The notes under the pieces were generated by a model. That model made no database searches. It was not told where the DNA came from and was given only the letters and a program-made list of their open reading frames with translations. Below are positions 15,018-23,401 of a stretch of DNA of 37,856 nt, piece by piece (the stretch's first letter is position 1; each line of letters begins with the position of its first letter). The stretch covers positions 1-37,856 of the forward strand of contig JAFZQN010000105.1 in assembly GCA_017620375.1 (NCBI GenBank), read 5' to 3'. Position numbers and translations under genes: made by a program. Source of the stretch: Lachnospiraceae bacterium (GTDB taxonomy: Bacteria > Bacillota > Clostridia > Lachnospirales > Lachnospiraceae).

Positions 15018-17453
15018 TTAGTCTGCGACAAGCGACCTGATCACTTTTATCAGTCTGGTCGCATTTATCTCAAGCTGTGATCTCGTAAGTGATCCGTCCT
15101 GTAACGCAGCCATCATATCCTCATGATCAGCCTTGCTGCCGGGCATAACTATCTCTCCGCCTGCGGCTGCTACCTTAGAAGCCTTTGAAGCGGGATGCTT
15201 GGTGCCATAGTTGGGTACAGAATCGATCAGCCAGTCGGTCATGACGATACCCTTAAATCCGAATTCTTTACGTAAGATGTCCTCTAAGAGGTCCCTTCTC
15301 TCATTGGTATGTATACCGTTGAGCAGGTTGTAAGATGACATAACGGTCAGTGGCTGAGCCTCCTTGACACATATCTCGTAACCCTTAAGGTATATTTCTC
15401 TCAATGCTCTTTCACTTACCATACTGTTACTGAAGCAGCGGTTATACTCCTGATTATTTACGCAAAAATGCTTAATGGATACGCCACAGCCGCTGTGCTT
15501 CTGTACGCCCTTGGTTATGGCTGCTGCCATCTTACCGGTGATAAGCGGATCCTCCGAATAATACTCGAAGTTTCTTCCGCAGCGGACATGCCTGTGAATG
15601 TTCATGGCAGGTGCGAGCCATACATGAACTCCAAACTCCTGCATCTCGCCACCCACTATATCTCCGCATTTTTCTACAAGCTTCAAGTTCCAGCTCTGTG
15701 CCAGAGCAGTACCGATGGGTATAGCTGTAGCGTAATGTGTTTCTATGGTCTCACCGTGCTTAGGCTTAGAGGAGGTAAACAGTTTGCTCATGATAGCCGC
15801 AGGCTTAGGAAGGAAGTCCGCCAGTCCCTCGAGCATGGTATTTCCTACCGAATGAGCGCCTTCCGCATCCACCCAGTACTTCTGACTGATACGTACACCT
15901 GCGGGGCCGTCGGCCATGGAAAGTGAAGGGATGCCTTTGTCCCTCAGCATCTCGGTAGTCTCTCCCGCTGCTCCGGCTACAAGCCTTCCCGAATTTCCTA
16001 TCATGCTTCCGCCGATACCGCCGCCGAAGAAAGCGCCGATATTAAGGTATACCAGGTCCTCATCTGACAGAGCCTTTACCTCATCGGATACTTCCGTTAC
16101 CGGATCGTAGGATATAACTTCTTTATTAATATCTTTACTGTCTACAGATACAACCTTTAATGTAGCATCAGTCTTCTCCTCGCCCGCCGAACCGGTACGT
16201 ACCTCGGGCTTAAAGTCGGCGAAATCAGGCCCTTCGAAAGAACTTGTTACTTCTCTTACCGTTATAGTCTCCGCAAGTCTTACCGTCGCACAGGAGATGA
16301 TATTGGCACTGCCTGTACCGTACCTTATGATATAGTCGCCTTTTTCAAGGATGTAGCTGCTGCTCTCAGTATCATAGCTTGCAAGCTCCGACATGGCAAA
16401 TGTTACCGATGCTTTTGTGCTCTGTCCCGGGACGATCTTCTCTGTTTTTACCCATCCCGCAAGCACTGCATAAGGCTGATCGAGCTTACCCGCAGGCTTG
16501 GATACATATACCTGCACTACTTCTTTTCCTATATACTTACCGGTATTCTCAACTTCGAAGTTGAGCGTGATATTTTCGCCGTCATGCTCTGTACTTATGT
16601 ATCTTACATCAAAATCGGTATATGAAAGACCGTATCCGAAGGGGAACAGTACCTTGGTCCCGACGGTATTATAATATCTGTAGCCTACATAGATACCCTC
16701 TTTGTATCTGGTATCATCCTTATCACCGAAATCAAAAAGTTCGGGATACTCAACCCAAGGTACCCAGGTGGTGGCAAGCTTGCCCGACGGATTCTTCTTT
16801 CCAAGCAATATATCCGAAAATGCATAGCCTGTAAGAGCTCCGAGCTGCGAAAGCAGCAGGATATTCTCCACCTCAAGTACGGGCGTCAGATCCACAGGTC
16901 CTCCTACATTCAGCACGAGCATAAATTTTTTAAACTTCCTATATAAAGTAAGTATGTTATTGATCTCGGTCTCGGTAAGGAGGATATCCTTCTCTGCCAC
17001 TCTGTCATTTCCCTCTCCGCATATCCTGGACAGGACATATACGGCTGCGTCTCCTTCACCGGATATGGGTATATTATACTCGGGCTCGGGCATAACCGCA
17101 CCCATGCCCTCAAATACGGGGTTAACATGCTTTTCCTTGGCCCTCTGTTTTATATCACGGACAAAATCCTTCCTCGATTTCTTTAATACCTCATCATATG
17201 CATCCAGCCAGTCCTTGGTCGTGATGGTAAAGCCCTCTTTTTCCAGCGCTCTTTCTATCGATACCGTAAAATGAGAATATACCTCTCCCGAACCGGTACC
17301 TCCCCTTAAGGTATTTCTGGCTCCGTTTCCGTATAAAGCTATACTGCACGGTCCGTCAAGCGGGAAATCCCCGTTTTTCTTAAGCAAAACCGTACATTCT
17401 GCCTGTAAACCTCTTACTATTCCTGCGTTTTTTCTTTCTCTGTCCGTAAGCAT
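15018..17453 (-). CDS. Glycoside hydrolase family 3 beta-glucosidase, circularly permuted
   Basis: 811 residues in permuted order: the GH3 C-terminal (alpha/beta sandwich) domain comes first (ILLSQLGALTGYAFSDILLGK near 200), then a fibronectin-III-like region (~275-395), then the (beta/alpha)8 domain (~470-811). The catalytic nucleophile is D740 in FKGIVMTDWL; KHFCVNNQE and GRNFEYYSEDP line the sugar subsite. Enzymes of this order are known from Butyrivibrio and other rumen Clostridia. No signal peptide is visible, so it acts inside the cell on imported oligosaccharides. GGGAGGGG precedes the ATG. Confidence 0.93.
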   Translation of the reverse strand: MLTDRERKNAGIVRGLQAECTVLLKKNGDFPLDGPCSIALYGNGARNTLRGGTGSGEVYSHFTVSIERALEKEGFTITTKDWLDAYDEVLKKSRKDFVRDIKQRAKEKHVNPVFEGMGAVMPEPEYNIPISGEGDAAVYVLSRICGEGNDRVAEKDILLTETEINNILTLYRKFKKFMLVLNVGGPVDLTPVLEVENILLLSQLGALTGYAFSDILLGKKNPSGKLATTWVPWVEYPELFDFGDKDDTRYKEGIYVGYRYYNTVGTKVLFPFGYGLSYTDFDVRYISTEHDGENITLNFEVENTGKYIGKEVVQVYVSKPAGKLDQPYAVLAGWVKTEKIVPGQSTKASVTFAMSELASYDTESSSYILEKGDYIIRYGTGSANIISCATVRLAETITVREVTSSFEGPDFADFKPEVRTGSAGEEKTDATLKVVSVDSKDINKEVISYDPVTEVSDEVKALSDEDLVYLNIGAFFGGGIGGSMIGNSGRLVAGAAGETTEMLRDKGIPSLSMADGPAGVRISQKYWVDAEGAHSVGNTMLEGLADFLPKPAAIMSKLFTSSKPKHGETIETHYATAIPIGTALAQSWNLKLVEKCGDIVGGEMQEFGVHVWLAPAMNIHRHVRCGRNFEYYSEDPLITGKMAAAITKGVQKHSGCGVSIKHFCVNNQEYNRCFSNSMVSERALREIYLKGYEICVKEAQPLTVMSSYNLLNGIHTNERRDLLEDILRKEFGFKGIVMTDWLIDSVPNYGTKHPASKASKVAAAGGEIVMPGSKADHEDMMAALQDGSLTRSQLEINATRLIKVIRSLVAD

Positions 17454-17512
17454 ATTTTACCCCTCCCTGTTCTTCACCGAAACTATCCGTATTTACAACA
17501 ATAAGTAGTTTT

Positions 17513-17541
17513 ATTATACATTATAAAAATTAAGAATTCAA
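17513..17541 (-). promoter_or_regulatory. Promoter of the GH3-ABC operon
   Basis: Minus-strand TTGAAT (17536-17541), 17 bp, TATAAT (17513-17518), about 60 nt upstream of the GH3 start and divergent from the GntR promoter. Confidence 0.55.
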
Positions 17542-17562
17542 AATTTTTTTTAAAATTCCCTA

Positions 17563-17608
17563 TTGACATCCAACTGTAATAGGTGTATATATAACATATA
17601 AACAGTTG
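17563..17608 (+). promoter_or_regulatory. Promoter and inverted repeat of the GntR/ABC operon
   Basis: TTGACA (17563-17568), 17 bp, TATATA (17586-17591). CAACTGT (17571-17577) and ACAGTTG (17602-17608) are perfect inverted arms flanking the -10 region. GntR-family dimers bind such sites, so autorepression is likely. Confidence 0.6.
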
Positions 17609-17634
17609 AATCAATTTTAAAGTGGGGTGAGCGA

Positions 17635-18012
17635 TTGAAAATATCACAAAATAACGGAATTCCGATCTACAAACAGATATCTGACGCGTTCCGTTCCGAT
17701 ATACTTGCAGGCAAGTATAAACAGGGTGAGTACCTGCCATCCATCAGGGAGCTGGCCAGAGACTTAAGGATCAGCGTCATAACCACCATGAAGGCTTACG
17801 AACAGTTGGAAGCCGAAGGTCTGGTCACCGCATCCCAGGGCAAAGGATTCTATGTAAACGCCCAGGATTCGGAAATGTTAAAAGAACAGCACTTAAGAAA
17901 AGTCGAAGATGCACTGGTAAGTGCCATAGAAGCCGCCAAGATAGCGGGGATGAGCGAAGCGGAACTCATCGATACCTTAAAGACATTGATCTCTATGTCA
18001 ATACTCCCATAG
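17635..18012 (+). CDS. GntR-family regulator, YtrA-like
   Basis: 125 residues: an N-terminal winged helix (PIYKQISDAFRSDILAGKYK, then LPSIRELARDLRISVITTMKAYEQLE) and a short helical C-terminal tail, the YtrA subfamily layout. Regulators of this type repress the ABC transporter encoded next to them and often respond to cell-envelope stress. The start is TTG at 17635, supported by GTGGGGTGAG upstream. The ABC operon starts 93 nt downstream on the same strand. Confidence 0.88.
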   Translation: MKISQNNGIPIYKQISDAFRSDILAGKYKQGEYLPSIRELARDLRISVITTMKAYEQLEAEGLVTASQGKGFYVNAQDSEMLKEQHLRKVEDALVSAIEAAKIAGMSEAELIDTLKTLISMSILP

Positions 18013-18105
18013 AAAACTGACGCAAAGCAGGCAATATTTTAATGCGTTTTATATAAACTTAAAATAATAAATATAATATTATCAATATATATTAAGGAGA
18101 TCATC

Positions 18106-19005
18106 ATGGATCAGTCATACGTAATAAACGCAACAAACATCAAAAAGCATTTCAAGAACTTTACACTGGATGTACCCGAGTTTAAGCTCCCTCAGGGGTT
18201 TGCCACCGCTCTTATCGGCGAAAACGGAGCAGGTAAGACTACTCTGTTAAACATCCTTACCGGTATCCGCCTCGACTACGAAGGACAGATCCGTTATTTT
18301 GACAAGTATTCGGAAGCCGATCTTAACAACATCCCGGATGTAAAGGAAAGGATCGGTTATACAGGTACCGATAACTACTACCTTCCCCACTGGACCGTGG
18401 GACAGATCGAGGATATCTCTTCCATCTTATTTGACAGGTTCCATCCCGATAAATTCAGAAAGTACTGCAACGATCTGGCTATGTTCGGACCTGCCGGTTT
18501 CGACAAGAGCAAAAAGGTAAATGCTCTCTCCGACGGTACCAAGACCAAGCTCATGCTGGCCAATGTACTTGCCCGCGATACCGATCTTCTGATCATGGAC
18601 GAGCCGGCTTCTCCTCTCGATCCGCTGATGCGTGACAAGCTCTGCGAGCTCATCCGTGATTATATCAATTCCGGTGAAAACAAGACCGTATTCTTCTCCA
18701 CACACAACATCTCCGATATGGAAAGCGTAACCGATTACGCCATCATCATGGAGCAGGGCAAGATCGTAGAGCAGGGCTTCGTTGAAGACCTTAAGGAGAA
18801 ATACATCGTGGTTAAGGGAGAAAAAGAAGATATTGAGAAGGTAAGGCCCATCCTCTATACCATGTCCCAGTCCAACTACGGCTTCGAAGGTATCTGCCTT
18901 TCCAAAGACCTTGATAAGCTGGCAGGTCTTGACATCGTTACCGAGACCCCTTCACTGTTTAAGATAAGCGTCAACGTAATGAAAAAGAATTCTCTTATAA
19001 GGTAA
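18106..19005 (+). CDS. ABC transporter ATPase (YtrB/BcrA type)
   Basis: 299 residues. Walker A GENGAGKTT begins at 38; the signature is the atypical LSDGTKTKLMLA; Walker B is LLIMDEPASPLD; the switch histidine is in FFSTHNISDME. The C-terminal ~85 residues form an extra domain, as in YtrB. It powers the two membrane proteins encoded next, probably in export or antibiotic/envelope-stress response. AAGGAG precedes the ATG. It follows the GntR gene and is 13 nt from the permease gene. Confidence 0.9.
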   Translation: MDQSYVINATNIKKHFKNFTLDVPEFKLPQGFATALIGENGAGKTTLLNILTGIRLDYEGQIRYFDKYSEADLNNIPDVKERIGYTGTDNYYLPHWTVGQIEDISSILFDRFHPDKFRKYCNDLAMFGPAGFDKSKKVNALSDGTKTKLMLANVLARDTDLLIMDEPASPLDPLMRDKLCELIRDYINSGENKTVFFSTHNISDMESVTDYAIIMEQGKIVEQGFVEDLKEKYIVVKGEKEDIEKVRPILYTMSQSNYGFEGICLSKDLDKLAGLDIVTETPSLFKISVNVMKKNSLIR

Positions 19006-19018
19006 AAGGGGGCAGGCA

Positions 19019-19684
19019 ATGAAAAAAACAGCTTATTTGGCCTTTACTTCCTTTAGCTACCGGCTCTTTTGCTTATTGATGACCGTAGCATTCCTGGTAG
19101 GCAGTCTTTTGGCCAACGTCTATGTCGGAAAAATAGCCGCCATCCTGCTGGCGACCATAATGCCGGTTATGTATGTTTTCCTTGACTTTTTCGCATTCTC
19201 CGGAACCAGCTCAAGAAAACAGAGGACCATGAATTTTTTAAAGTCCTCTTACCATGGAACCGCATTCTTCAGAAGCGCACTTAAAACAGATATAATCCTA
19301 AAGAATCTGTTCCTTTTATCCGGATATTTGGGATTTATTATAGCAGAGATCATATACTATACGGATTTCAAATCATTCGAAGAGTCAATGCTTATGATCC
19401 TGGTATATCTGCCGATAACCCAGATCACCACCATGCTGACTCTGTTCATATCAAGAAGATTGTCCCTGACACTTCTCGCACAGGTTTCCGTATGTTACCT
19501 CTGTTCCATGGTCAGCACATTGCTTTTTGTTATATATTCCTTCCTCTTACCTGAGGAAATGAACAGTGTTGCAACATTCGTCATCATAACCTTCGTGGTA
19601 TTGGAGATCATTGCCATAACCCTCGCAGTCGTAGTATATAAAGACTGTGCGAAAGGGTATGATTCAAGTTTTGCAGATACATGA
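19019..19684 (+). CDS. ABC-2 type permease subunit
   Basis: A 221-residue integral membrane protein with about six hydrophobic segments (near 14-32, 34-54, 95-112, 122-140, 150-172, 185-208) and no soluble domain, as in small ABC-2 permeases that partner YtrB-like ATPases. GGGGGCAGGCA lies just before the ATG. It sits between the ATPase gene and a second permease gene, so the two probably form a heterodimeric channel. Substrate unknown. Confidence 0.75.
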   Translation: MKKTAYLAFTSFSYRLFCLLMTVAFLVGSLLANVYVGKIAAILLATIMPVMYVFLDFFAFSGTSSRKQRTMNFLKSSYHGTAFFRSALKTDIILKNLFLLSGYLGFIIAEIIYYTDFKSFEESMLMILVYLPITQITTMLTLFISRRLSLTLLAQVSVCYLCSMVSTLLFVIYSFLLPEEMNSVATFVIITFVVLEIIAITLAVVVYKDCAKGYDSSFADT

Positions 19685-19701
19685 TATAAGAGGTACGACA
19701 A

Positions 19702-20400
19702 ATGAAAGACATAATCAAAGGTTTTAAACTTTTTAGATACGGACTTCAGGCAAAAATGATAATCATCCTTGCCATCATATTCTTTGTACTCGGTATCCTG
19801 TTTGAATTCACGGATTTTTCAGGAAGCAACTTATTCTCTCTCAGTGCACTTTACTTATCGCTCACCGGTATGTATATATACCAGCTGGTATTCACCACCA
19901 CGGTATCAAAGCTTACCCAGAGCTCTCCTTTAAAGAAAAAGCTCCAGACATCCATACCGGCGATCATCACCTTAAGCAGCAGCCTTTTCGTACTTACAGT
20001 ATATGTGGTGATCCGATGCTTACGTATGACTCCCGAGTTTTTGGAAGAGAACGGTTTTACCTGGATAAATGCATACAGCACCATACTTTTTATGGGAATA
20101 TTCATATTTATTTTCCTGGTATACTGTGCATTCTCGTATAAGTCATTTGTATTCTCTCTGATCGTGCTGATAGCTATTTTCGCATTATACATTGCGGTAT
20201 ATGATACACAGTTTAGTATAGCTAACTTCTGTGCCAAGTTGCTGATAGATGACAGTAATCCCATCCTTGTAATAGCAGTAACCTATGCCCTTGTCCTGCT
20301 CGGCGGACTGTTATGCTATTTATTCTCTTTACTGCTCTACAAGAAAGATATCAACGACATATCTGTAAGATATGCCCTTCGTCAGGCACAGAGCAAATAA
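19702..20400 (+). CDS. ABC-2 type permease subunit, second
   Basis: A 232-residue membrane protein with about six hydrophobic segments (near 17-35, 43-62, 90-108, 128-147, 150-168, 192-215). It begins 17 nt after the first permease gene with AAGAGGTACGAC before the ATG, and the operon terminator follows. Sequence similarity to the first permease is not obvious by eye, though size and layout match. Confidence 0.72.
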   Translation: MKDIIKGFKLFRYGLQAKMIIILAIIFFVLGILFEFTDFSGSNLFSLSALYLSLTGMYIYQLVFTTTVSKLTQSSPLKKKLQTSIPAIITLSSSLFVLTVYVVIRCLRMTPEFLEENGFTWINAYSTILFMGIFIFIFLVYCAFSYKSFVFSLIVLIAIFALYIAVYDTQFSIANFCAKLLIDDSNPILVIAVTYALVLLGGLLCYLFSLLLYKKDINDISVRYALRQAQSK

Positions 20401-20417
20401 TCGTATTACCTTCTGTA

Positions 20418-20454
20418 AGCCGTACTGTGATAAACCATGGTACGGCTGTTTTTA
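20418..20454 (+). terminator. Intrinsic terminator of the GntR/ABC operon
   Basis: AGCCGTAC (20418-20425) pairs perfectly with GTACGGCT (20440-20447), followed by GTTTTTA. Confidence 0.8.
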
Positions 20455-20520
20455 TACATTTTGGTTAAAAACAGGCAGGTTTTTCTTTGTAATTTTTACG
20501 TAAAATTTTCAAAAAAACTC

Positions 20521-20549
20521 TTGCTATCTTGACATCATCTTGCTAAAAT
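20521..20549 (+). promoter_or_regulatory. Promoter of the PurF-like gene
   Basis: TTGCTA (20521-20526), 17 bp, TAAAAT (20544-20549). Just upstream is the 12-bp palindrome TTTTACGTAAAA (20494-20505), a possible regulator site. Confidence 0.5.
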
Positions 20550-20588
20550 AAGCAACGTAGGAAAATTCTTTTTTATGAGGTTTGAGAT

Positions 20589-22004
20589 ATGGGCGGATTT
20601 TTTGGTGTAGTTTCAAGAAAAAACGAGGATTGTTGTTTTGACTTATTCTTCGGTACCGACTACCATTCACATTTAGGCACAAGACGTGCGGGAATGGCAG
20701 TATACGGCGAGAACGGATTTAACCGTTCCATCCACAATATTGAAAATGCTCCTTTCAGGACAAAGTTTGACAGAGATGTTCAGGAAATAAAGGGAACCAT
20801 GGGTATCGGATGTATATCCGATTATGAACCTCAGCCCCTTATAGTCCGCTCCCATCACGGGACATACGCCATAACCACAGTCAGCCGTATCAACAATACG
20901 GACGAACTGGTAAAGACCATATTCAATAACGGAAGCTCTCATTTCTTAGAGATGAGCGGCGGAGATATCAATCCCACCGAACTTGTTGCCGCACTCATAA
21001 ATCAGAAGGAAAACCTTATCGAAGGTATCAAATATGCTCTTGATTCCATAGACGGATCACTCACACTCCTTCTTCTTACCGAAAAAGGTATCTATGCAGC
21101 AAGGGATAAATACGGAAGAACTCCTTTGGCTGTAGGTCAGAAGGATGATGCTTACTGCCTCGCATTTGAAGACTTTTCATACAGGAACTTAGGCTATACC
21201 GACTTAAAAGAACTCGGCCCCGGCGAAATAGATGTAATTACTCCCGAGGGGATAAAGATTCTTATGCCTGCCGGAGATAAGATGAAGATCTGTACTTTCC
21301 TGTGGGTATATTACGGATATCCTTCAAGCTCCTACGAAGGCATCAGCGTAGAAAAGATGCGTTATAACTGCGGAAAAGCTCTGGCTAAGCGTGATAACGT
21401 AAAACCCGACATCGTAGCCGGAGTACCGGATTCGGGTACAGCACATGCCGTTGGTTATTCCAACGAATCCGGCATACCTTTCTCAAGACCTTTCATCAAG
21501 TACACACCTACCTGGCCCCGCTCATTCATGCCTACCATACAGTCCAAGCGTGACCTGATAGCTAAGATGAAGCTGCTCCCCGTACACGACCTTATCAAGG
21601 GCAAGAGCCTGCTTCTTATAGATGACTCAATAGTAAGAGGTACACAGCTCAGGGAGACCACCGAGTTTCTGTATAAGAACGGTGCAAAAGAGGTCCACAT
21701 CAGACCTGCGTGTCCTCCTCTTGTATATGGATGTAAATACCTCAACTTCTCCCGCTCAAAGTCAGAGATGGACCTGATCACCAGACGTGTGATCGCAAAG
21801 CTCGAAGGTACAGAGACTCCTTCGGAGGAGGTATTAAAGAGTTATACCGATCCCGATTCGGAGAAGTACGCAACCATGATCGAAGAGATCAGAAAACAAC
21901 TTAACTTTACCACTCTTCAGTTTAACCGCTTGGACGACATGCTTGAAGCAGTCGGCATCCCCGCAGAAAACTTATGTACATACTGCTGGAACGGTGAAGA
22001 ATAA
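20589..22004 (+). CDS. PurF-like protein lacking the glutaminase nucleophile
   Basis: 471 residues with the two-domain layout of amidophosphoribosyltransferase. The PRPP-binding motif LLLIDDSIVRGT (341-352) and possible Fe-S ligands C235, C382, C463 and C466 are present. The N-terminal nucleophile domain is not catalytic: the protein starts MGGFFGVV where PurF has MCGIFGI, so Cys is Gly (GGC). The usual AHNGNLVN is replaced by TTVSRINN. It may use free ammonia, make a different product, or act as a regulator. GAGG precedes the ATG. A true purF is not in this window. Confidence 0.85.
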   Translation: MGGFFGVVSRKNEDCCFDLFFGTDYHSHLGTRRAGMAVYGENGFNRSIHNIENAPFRTKFDRDVQEIKGTMGIGCISDYEPQPLIVRSHHGTYAITTVSRINNTDELVKTIFNNGSSHFLEMSGGDINPTELVAALINQKENLIEGIKYALDSIDGSLTLLLLTEKGIYAARDKYGRTPLAVGQKDDAYCLAFEDFSYRNLGYTDLKELGPGEIDVITPEGIKILMPAGDKMKICTFLWVYYGYPSSSYEGISVEKMRYNCGKALAKRDNVKPDIVAGVPDSGTAHAVGYSNESGIPFSRPFIKYTPTWPRSFMPTIQSKRDLIAKMKLLPVHDLIKGKSLLLIDDSIVRGTQLRETTEFLYKNGAKEVHIRPACPPLVYGCKYLNFSRSKSEMDLITRRVIAKLEGTETPSEEVLKSYTDPDSEKYATMIEEIRKQLNFTTLQFNRLDDMLEAVGIPAENLCTYCWNGEE

Positions 22005-22011
22005 AACAAAC

Positions 22012-22043
22012 GGCCGAGGCATCTAATGCCCCGGCCTTATTTT
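22012..22043. terminator. Terminator between the convergent PurF-like and GH27 genes
   Basis: GGCCGAGGCAT (22012-22022) pairs with ATGCCCCGGCC (22026-22036) with one mismatch, followed on the plus strand by TTATTTTATT. It can serve both genes, though the T-rich side favours the plus strand. Confidence 0.75.
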
Positions 22044-23298
22044 ATTCTTTATCAATACTTAGTAATACTACTCCGTGAGGAGGGATAGTAAGTCCCTCTC
22101 CCTGTTTTACCGACTTCCATGACCAGATCTCCAAAGCTCCTTCCAGCTTTGCACCGGTCCTGTCCAGAGGAGCATCAATCGGAGCATTTGAGATATTGAA
22201 TAACGCATAATAATTCTTTGTATCAGATTCTGCTTTCCAGATGATAAACTCTTCATCTCTTACAAGCTCTTCCGATGCATTAACTTCCCTTAACATCCTG
22301 TACAGGGGCTCTCTTGTGAGCAGCTCCATCGTATCCGCATCAAGCTTTGTAAGCTCCGCACCTATCATAAGTGGTGAACGGAATATACACCACAAAGTCA
22401 TCATGGTCTTCTGTTCATCAAGAGTAAAATTGGTATCTCGCTCCTGGCCGAAGCCTTTTCCGAGCTTACCTAACGGCAGCATGTCACAGTCGGGGTACCC
22501 GCCCATCCTTACATATGGCTGCCATTTCTTACAGCGGTCAAACATATCGAGCAGTAATTCCCATCTGTCCCAGAAGTCATCCGTTATACGCCACATATTG
22601 GCATTTTCGTGATAAAAATCCTGCTCATCAACTATGGCGGGTCCGGGAGATAGGCTTAAAACTATCTTTCTGCCACATTTCTCGATAGCGTTATGGAGCA
22701 TCCGTATCTCTTCTTTAGAGGAGGCTGCGTCCATACGGCATATATCGTCGCATTTGATAAAATCTACTCCCCAGGAAGCATAGAGTTCAAGGAGTGAATC
22801 ATAATATTCTTGTGCACCATCAGCCTTGGGGTTTACTCCGTACATATCGGGATTCCAGAAACAAATGGAATTGGGGTTTGCAATTTTATTGGCAGTCACA
22901 TTTGTTCCCTTGATCTTTGTCCGCATATAGGCAGATCTTCTTACGATACCTCTCATGATATGGATACCAAACTTTAAGCCTAAGCTGTGTACATATTCCG
23001 CAAGAGGTCCGAAACCTTTTCCACCCTTAGATGAAGGAAATTTCTTAGGATCCGGCATAAGCCTTGAATATTCATCTATCTCCATCTTGGCAAAGGGGAT
23101 GTATTGAAATTGATCCCTGTCTTCTTCAACTTCATTGTAATACCATGCGATATCTACCACAACGTATTCCCAGCCAAAGCCCTTTAAGTGCTTAGCCATA
23201 TACTCGGCATTTGCCCTAATATCTGCTTCTGTAACAGAAGTATTGTAATAATCGTAACTGTTCCACCCCATAGGAGGAGTCTCTAACCATTTTTCCAT
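22042..23298 (-). CDS. Alpha-galactosidase, glycoside hydrolase family 27
   Basis: 418 residues. The start ETPPMGWNSYDYY is the family hallmark. The nucleophile is D184 in DFIKCDD and the acid/base is D241 in WRITDD. A C-terminal beta-sandwich (~330-418) follows. It releases terminal alpha-galactose, or in some members arabinose or isomaltose units, from plant oligosaccharides. No signal peptide is present, so it is probably cytoplasmic, consistent with uptake of oligosaccharides. AAAGGAAA precedes the ATG. Confidence 0.92.
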   Translation of the reverse strand: MEKWLETPPMGWNSYDYYNTSVTEADIRANAEYMAKHLKGFGWEYVVVDIAWYYNEVEEDRDQFQYIPFAKMEIDEYSRLMPDPKKFPSSKGGKGFGPLAEYVHSLGLKFGIHIMRGIVRRSAYMRTKIKGTNVTANKIANPNSICFWNPDMYGVNPKADGAQEYYDSLLELYASWGVDFIKCDDICRMDAASSKEEIRMLHNAIEKCGRKIVLSLSPGPAIVDEQDFYHENANMWRITDDFWDRWELLLDMFDRCKKWQPYVRMGGYPDCDMLPLGKLGKGFGQERDTNFTLDEQKTMMTLWCIFRSPLMIGAELTKLDADTMELLTREPLYRMLREVNASEELVRDEEFIIWKAESDTKNYYALFNISNAPIDAPLDRTGAKLEGALEIWSWKSVKQGEGLTIPPHGVVLLSIDKE

Positions 23299-23320
23299 AT
23301 CTTTTTCCTTTTCCGATCTT

Positions 23321-23346
23321 CAATCAGAGGGACGGTTCTCTGATTG
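23321..23346. repeat. REP-like hairpin with GACGGTT loop, second copy
   Basis: CAATCAGAG (23321-23329) pairs perfectly with CTCTGATTG (23338-23346) around GGACGGTT, followed by TTTTTT on the plus strand. It has the same loop as the hairpin at 3252-3272. No plus-strand gene ends here, which argues against a simple terminator. Confidence 0.55.
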
Positions 23347-23401
23347 GTTTTTTACATTATAAGCTCCACCAAAAAAAGAAGCAATGGAGTATCTTGTGCC
23401 C

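Noticed and set aside
20589..22004. Ordinary PurF (de novo purine synthesis)
   Set aside because: The N-terminal nucleophile and glutaminase motifs are missing, so a standard purF label would mislead.
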